Origin: Kiritimatiellia bacterium
GTDB lineage: Bacteria; Verrucomicrobiota; Kiritimatiellia; RFP12; UBA1067
Reading direction: 5' to 3'
DNA: 32,644 bases
Assembly (NCBI GenBank): GCA_017450695.1
Contig: JAFSTA010000226.1
Coordinates: forward strand, 1-32,644
Below, one piece after another: positions 31,602 to 32,644 of this stretch. Position numbers and translations under genes: made by a program. Numbering within the stretch: the first letter of the stretch is position 1; every line of letters begins with the position of its first letter. The notes beneath the pieces are model-generated. The model saw only the letters and a program-made list of their open reading frames with translations. It ran no database searches and was not told the origin of the DNA.

Positions 31602-31630
31602 AGTATACACAAACTCACCCAGCCAAACAA
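31602..31630 (-). promoter_or_regulatory. Promoter of the second GH2 gene
   Basis: Minus strand: TTGTTT (31630..31625), 17-base spacer, TATACT (31607..31602). The start of transcription near 31595 leaves a leader of about 20 bases containing the GGGAGGTG ribosome site. Confidence 0.65.
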
Positions 31631-31748
31631 GCGATTTCGCACGGGAGAGAGCCATCTGCGCTATTTAAAACTCATCTCATCCCATCCGGGAATGGATTGC
31701 GGTGAATGACACAGATGTTCCAGAATGACGAGTTGGCAGAAGTGTGTA

Positions 31749-31777
31749 TTGCCTTCTTTGATTTTTGGGAGTAAACT
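31749..31777 (+). promoter_or_regulatory. Promoter for a near-leaderless vsr transcript
   Basis: TTGCCT (31749-31754), 17-base spacer, TAAACT (31772-31777). The expected start at about 31784 is only four bases before ATG 31788, and no Shine-Dalgarno sequence fits. Confidence 0.5.
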
Positions 31778-31787
31778 GTTCCGCGTT

Positions 31788-32273
31788 ATGGATCGGATGA
31801 CAAAAGAGCAGCGACATCGGTGCATGTCACATGTCAGAAGCAAAAACACGCGCCCGGAATTGACGGTGCGGCAGTTGCTTTTTGCTATGGGATACCGCTA
31901 CCGGTTACATTCGAAAAAACTGCCCGGCAAACCGGACATCGTCCTGCCGCGCCACAAAAAGGTGATCTTCATCCACGGTTGTTTCTGGCACGGACACAAC
32001 TGCGAGATGACCAACCACACACCGCAGACGCACACCCGATTTTGGAAGGCCAAGTTTCAACGCAACAAGGAACGGGATGCCACCGTACTCCGGCAACTTT
32101 GGGAGGCGGGATGGAAGGTGCTGGTCATCTGGGAGTGCGAAACGAAAGCCCCCGCTCGACTGCGACAAATCCTCACCGATTTTCTTGCCCCCGCCTCCCC
32201 CACCCCCGATTATCCGCTGGACGACCTCCATACACTCTACGCCGCCGAAGAATCCGTCTTCACGGATGACTAA
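31788..32273 (+). CDS. vsr: Very short patch repair (Vsr-type) endonuclease
   Basis: 161 residues. Vsr nicks DNA next to T-G mismatches that arise by deamination of 5-methylcytosine. The N-terminus MDRMTKEQRHRCMSHVRSKNTRPEL is the Vsr opening. The catalytic region KKLPGKPDIVLPRHKKVIFIHG contains the active Asp, and GCFWHGHNC...VIWECE provides the Cys/His zinc ligands. FWKAKFQRNKERD follows as in family members. ATG 31788 is chosen over the longer frame from 31725, which starts upstream of the promoter. No cytosine methyltransferase (Dcm type) is next to it, and the gene stands alone between the GH2 gene and a repeat array. The C-terminal 25 residues (ASPTPDYPLDDLHTLYAAEE) are a non-conserved tail. 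Confidence 0.92.
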   Translation: MDRMTKEQRHRCMSHVRSKNTRPELTVRQLLFAMGYRYRLHSKKLPGKPDIVLPRHKKVIFIHGCFWHGHNCEMTNHTPQTHTRFWKAKFQRNKERDATVLRQLWEAGWKVLVIWECETKAPARLRQILTDFLAPASPTPDYPLDDLHTLYAAEESVFTDD

Positions 32274-32298
32274 CCATTTCCAGCGCAAACCCGGGAGG

Positions 32299-32644
32299 GA
32301 CGCGCCCCGTCGCGTCCGATTCCAACAACGCCATGCGGGGAGAATGGCGCACAACGGTCGCGACGGGGCGCGACCCTCCCGCTCTCTGCGGCTCCGCGAC
32401 TCTGCGTGAGAAAACTACCCGGTTCGACGGCGGGGGCGCCGTCGCTACGCACAACGGTCGCAACGGAGCGCGACCAACGTCCGCATCCCATGATACCGTG
32501 TGGGACAACGGCGCACAACGGTCGCGACGGGGCGCGACCCTCCCGCTCTCTGCGGCTCCGCGACTCTGCGTGAGAAAACTTACCCGGTTCGACGGCGGGG
32601 GCGCCGTCGCTACGCAGACGGTCGCGACGGGGCGCGTCCCAACA
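32299..32644 (+). repeat. Dense array of two palindrome families at the right edge
   Basis: Palindromes of the GGTCGCGACGGGGCGCGACC type lie at 32299, 32356, 32456, 32520 and 32620, alternating with GACGGCG/CGCCGTC hairpins at 32426 and 32591. A composite unit (palindrome, CTCTCTGCGGCTCCGCGACT, CTGCGTGAGAAAACT, GACGGCG hairpin, GCTACGCA) occurs twice with a period of about 164, differing by one T and a few bases. The array runs off the window. No gene is supported after 32273. Confidence 0.85.

Overview
The window is about 32.6 kb of GC-rich bacterial DNA. It carries secreted, polysaccharide-directed enzymes (GH109-type, GH141-like beta-helix, GH71/99-like and two GH2 proteins), uronate catabolism (KduI), a core replication operon (tmk-holB), and intergenic regions packed with short palindromic repeats. 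Tat-type twin-arginine leaders on GH109, discoidin-bearing GH2 enzymes, a GldG/DUF4340 pair and 'RDGARPSR'-coding repeats suggest a member of the Planctomycetota-Verrucomicrobiota-Kiritimatiellota group, most likely Kiritimatiellota or Verrucomicrobiota. This placement is inference; there is no rRNA or other marker tree to support it.

Layout. 1-5.4 kb: the start of an unidentified leftward gene, a GH109-type oxidoreductase-fold glycosidase, a V-ATPase proteolipid-like membrane protein, and a secreted GH141-like beta-helix protein, all leftward. 5.4-9.7 kb: a decayed zone. A secreted repeat/Ig-domain gene carries an in-frame amber stop and has lost its 5' end. It abuts, head to head, the C-terminal half of a DUF4143 ATPase. 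A three-unit 102-bp tandem repeat and an AT-rich gene remnant follow. 9.7-13.1 kb: a GH71/99-like secreted enzyme, then a two-gene unit of a frameshifted nucleotidyltransferase-like gene and a 66-residue protein. 13.4-17.1 kb, rightward: kduI, a DapA-fold lipoprotein lacking both expected catalytic residues, iorB and a LUD-domain protein. 17.2-25.1 kb, leftward: a methyltransferase, DUF4340 and GldG-like proteins, then SUMF1-like/tmk/holB with four-base stop-start overlaps. 25.5-31.6 kb: two paralogous GH2 enzymes facing each other. 31.8-32.6 kb: a Vsr-type endonuclease and a dense palindrome array.

How the genes fit together. The GH109, GH141-like, GH71/99-like and GH2 proteins all have export signals and probably trim complex glycans outside the cytoplasm. 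KduI would process unsaturated uronates released from pectin- or glycosaminoglycan-type polymers. The iorB-LUD pair suggests redox chemistry on 2-oxoacids, but the matching iorA is absent. Most genes have their own sigma70-like promoter, and two of these (gldG-like, vsr) appear to give leaderless or nearly leaderless mRNA.

The most unusual content is intergenic: at least five families of short inverted-repeat elements. These include hairpins whose stem arms vary together, an element that supplies or overlaps the stop codons of three genes, and a 94-102 bp MITE-like element with about 19-bp inverted ends in five full copies. No RNA gene, CRISPR array, IS transposase or prophage was recognised.
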